In this document: positions 5,432-6,657 of the stretch, piece after piece
How the letters are laid out: every line of letters begins with the position of its first letter
Numbering within the stretch: the stretch's first letter is position 1
Assembly (NCBI GenBank): GCA_013817555.1
Contig: JACDCN010000119.1
Coordinates: 1-6,657 of the forward strand
DNA from: Actinomycetota bacterium
GTDB lineage: Bacteria > Actinomycetota > Thermoleophilia > Gaiellales > Gaiellaceae
Direction of reading: 5' to 3'
DNA length: 6,657 nt
Notes under the pieces: generated by a model
The model's input: the letters and a program-made list of their open reading frames with translations, nothing else
Databases searched by the model: none
What the model was told of the DNA's origin: nothing
Program-made: the position numbers and the translations under genes

Positions 5432-6386
5432 TCATCCGCGAGGCAACGCCAACGGCGGCCGCGTCGAACCCAGTACGACGATGCGGAAAGTCTTCGCGTT
5501 CTTCGCCTTGAGTCCGTCGCTCACTTCGATCGCAACCACCCGCGTGCCGGTCTCCTTCGGTAGGCCCGTCAGCCGACCCAGGGCCGACGCGAGCCGCATC
5601 CCGCGGGGGAGGCGACCGTGCGTGAGCTTCCACTCGGTCGGAGCGACGCCGCCAGCGGCGCGGAGGTCGGCGCTGTATCGGCGACCGATTTCCGCCGCGG
5701 GGAGCCTCTGAGTCCGAATGGCGGAGTCGCGGGGCCACGCTGATCTTCATCTGCCGGATCAGCGAGCGCGCTTCAGTGTCTTTCGCACTTGCGACGAAGC
5801 GGTAAGTACCAGGTGTCCAAGGAATTCCGGCAATTGTTCCGTGGACGCCGACCCTGACACCCGGAGGGAGTCGTCCACCAGCGACCTTCCAAACGAAGAT
5901 CCCGGATCCCCCCCGAGCCCGCAGAGTCATTCGGAAAGGGATTCCCACTTCCGAGTGAGGCGGCATAGCGGGAGTGGAGACAATCCAGGGCTGCCGTCGG
6001 ACCTTGAGCGTGAACTTCTTCTGAGTTGTCTTCCCCGCGCAGTTCGCCGGGTCGTCCCGGGGCTCGCGCATCTCCACGTAGAACTGAAAGCTCCCGGGCT
6101 GGAATGACGTGCCGCTCAGGTTGCCGTCTGGCGCGAGAGCCAGCCCCGGCGGGAGGTCGCCCGAGTCGAGATGGAACGTCTGTCTGCCTGGTCCACAGCC
6201 AGAGCCCTCGCTCTCGCTGAATCTGACCGAGTACGGCACACCGACGGTTCCTGAGGGGCAGGTGTTCGTGTACTCGCCCGCGACATTCGGACACGTCTCG
6301 TCGGAGATGCCACCTGCGGGAGCATCCGATGCGACTGCCAGGACAGCAACGAGGACAAGAATGAGTGCGGATCGCTTGACGATCAT
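5432..6386 (-). CDS. Secreted protein with three Ig-like (He_PIG-type) repeats, one-base frameshift before the third
   Basis: ATG at 6386 opens a signal peptide (about 1-25, hydrophobic LVLVAVLAVAS, cleavage near APAGG). Two Ig-like repeats follow (about 45-130 and 140-217) with the recurrent pattern 'G(D/R)LPPG(L/V)…G.(L/I).G.….PG.(F/Y)'. Four cysteines in the first repeat region could form disulfides. After about residue 218 the open frame turns into Arg-rich sequence, while the next frame resumes with a third repeat (GGVAPTEWKLTHGRLPRGM, then GRLTGLPKETG) and stops with TGA at 5434-5432. An extra base in the run of four G at 5731-5734, or close by, accounts for this; the corrected protein would be about 317 residues. 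Such repeats are found on exported and surface proteins and suggest binding, not catalysis. It lies upstream of the FN3 gene on the same strand with a 250-bp gap. Confidence 0.78.
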
Positions 6387-6593
6387 TGCTTCGGCCTGTA
6401 ACAGATCTACCCTTCAATTTTTCGCCCCCGTGTCGGCGCATCATTGGGGGCCTACCGGGCCGACAAGCATGGAAACGCAATGGAAACAGGTCGGGACGAC
6501 TCGCGGCGACTCAAGCTCTGTTGGCGCCTTCGATTTTCGCTGGCTCTTGCGACCTCGGCGATCGACGGCGGGTCACGGCGACTGCACGGGCTC
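6387..6593. other. Region upstream of the Ig-like gene, with short repeats
   Basis: No gene is seen. The region must hold the promoter of the Ig-like gene; an AT-rich patch lies at about 6403-6423, but no clear -35/-10 pair stands out. It contains a 7-bp inverted repeat, TGTCGGC (6431-6437) and GCCGACA (6459-6465), and a direct repeat of ATGGAAAC (6469-6476 and 6480-6487) spaced 11 bases apart, about one helical turn. Confidence 0.4.
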
Positions 6594-6634
6594 GCTTTGC
6601 AAGCCGGAGGTCGCCGGTTCGATCCCGGCACGCT
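6594..6634 (+). repeat. 3' half of tRNA-Ala(UGC), direct repeat copy 2 (candidate att site or scar)
   Basis: This is a 41-base exact copy of 3563-3603 in the same orientation. It spans tRNA positions 30-70, from the base pair beside the anticodon loop through the T arm and into the acceptor strand, where it stops matching after T70. Sequences on both sides differ from copy 1. No 5' half of the tRNA precedes it, so it too is a fragment. The two copies bracket 2,990 bases with both secreted-protein genes. Confidence 0.75.
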
Positions 6635-6657
6635 TCTCGAGGAACTCGTCGACGACG

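Noticed and set aside
1..6657. CRISPR array or transposase
   Set aside because: No regularly spaced repeats and no transposase or integrase reading frame are seen.

Overview
The window is GC-rich and its genes strongly prefer G or C at third codon positions. Both TA genes and one secreted-protein gene start with GTG, and a small membrane gene probably starts with TTG. Together with the protein styles (membrane-anchored multicopper oxidase, secreted FN3/Pro-rich and Ig-like proteins), this suggests a high-GC actinobacterium, possibly of the Thermoleophilia/Solirubrobacterales type. That placement is inference; nothing here fixes the taxon.

Layout. Positions 1-952 (minus) hold the N-terminal part of a membrane-anchored multicopper oxidase that runs off the left edge and carries an apparent one-base frameshift near 328-340. 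A short divergent intergenic region follows, then a small two-helix membrane protein gene (1102-1407, plus) that converges on a toxin-antitoxin pair. That pair, darT (2631-3227) and darG (1521-2627), lies on the minus strand, toxin first, with 3 bp between them. DarT would be a DNA ADP-ribosyltransferase. DarG carries the macrodomain that removes the modification, plus a C-terminal toxin-binding region.

To the right is a 586-bp stretch without a credible gene. It contains the 3' half of a tRNA-Ala(UGC) gene at 3563-3608. Then come two minus-strand genes for secreted proteins: an FN3/Pro-rich protein with an unassigned C-terminal domain (3814-5181), and an Ig-like (He_PIG-type) repeat protein (5432-6386) whose third repeat is reached only by correcting a second one-base frameshift near 5730. 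The 250-bp gap between them encodes three consecutive stem-loops. At 6594-6634 a 41-bp exact copy of the tRNA-Ala 3' half appears again in the same orientation.

The secreted-protein pair is therefore bracketed by tRNA 3'-half direct repeats, as expected for scars or ends of elements integrated at the anticodon loop of a tRNA gene, although no integrase lies in the window. DarTG sits just outside the left repeat, so the locus reads as an accessory region with a phage-defence module beside a possible integration hotspot. The two single-base insertions in G/C runs may be sequencing or assembly errors rather than true gene decay.
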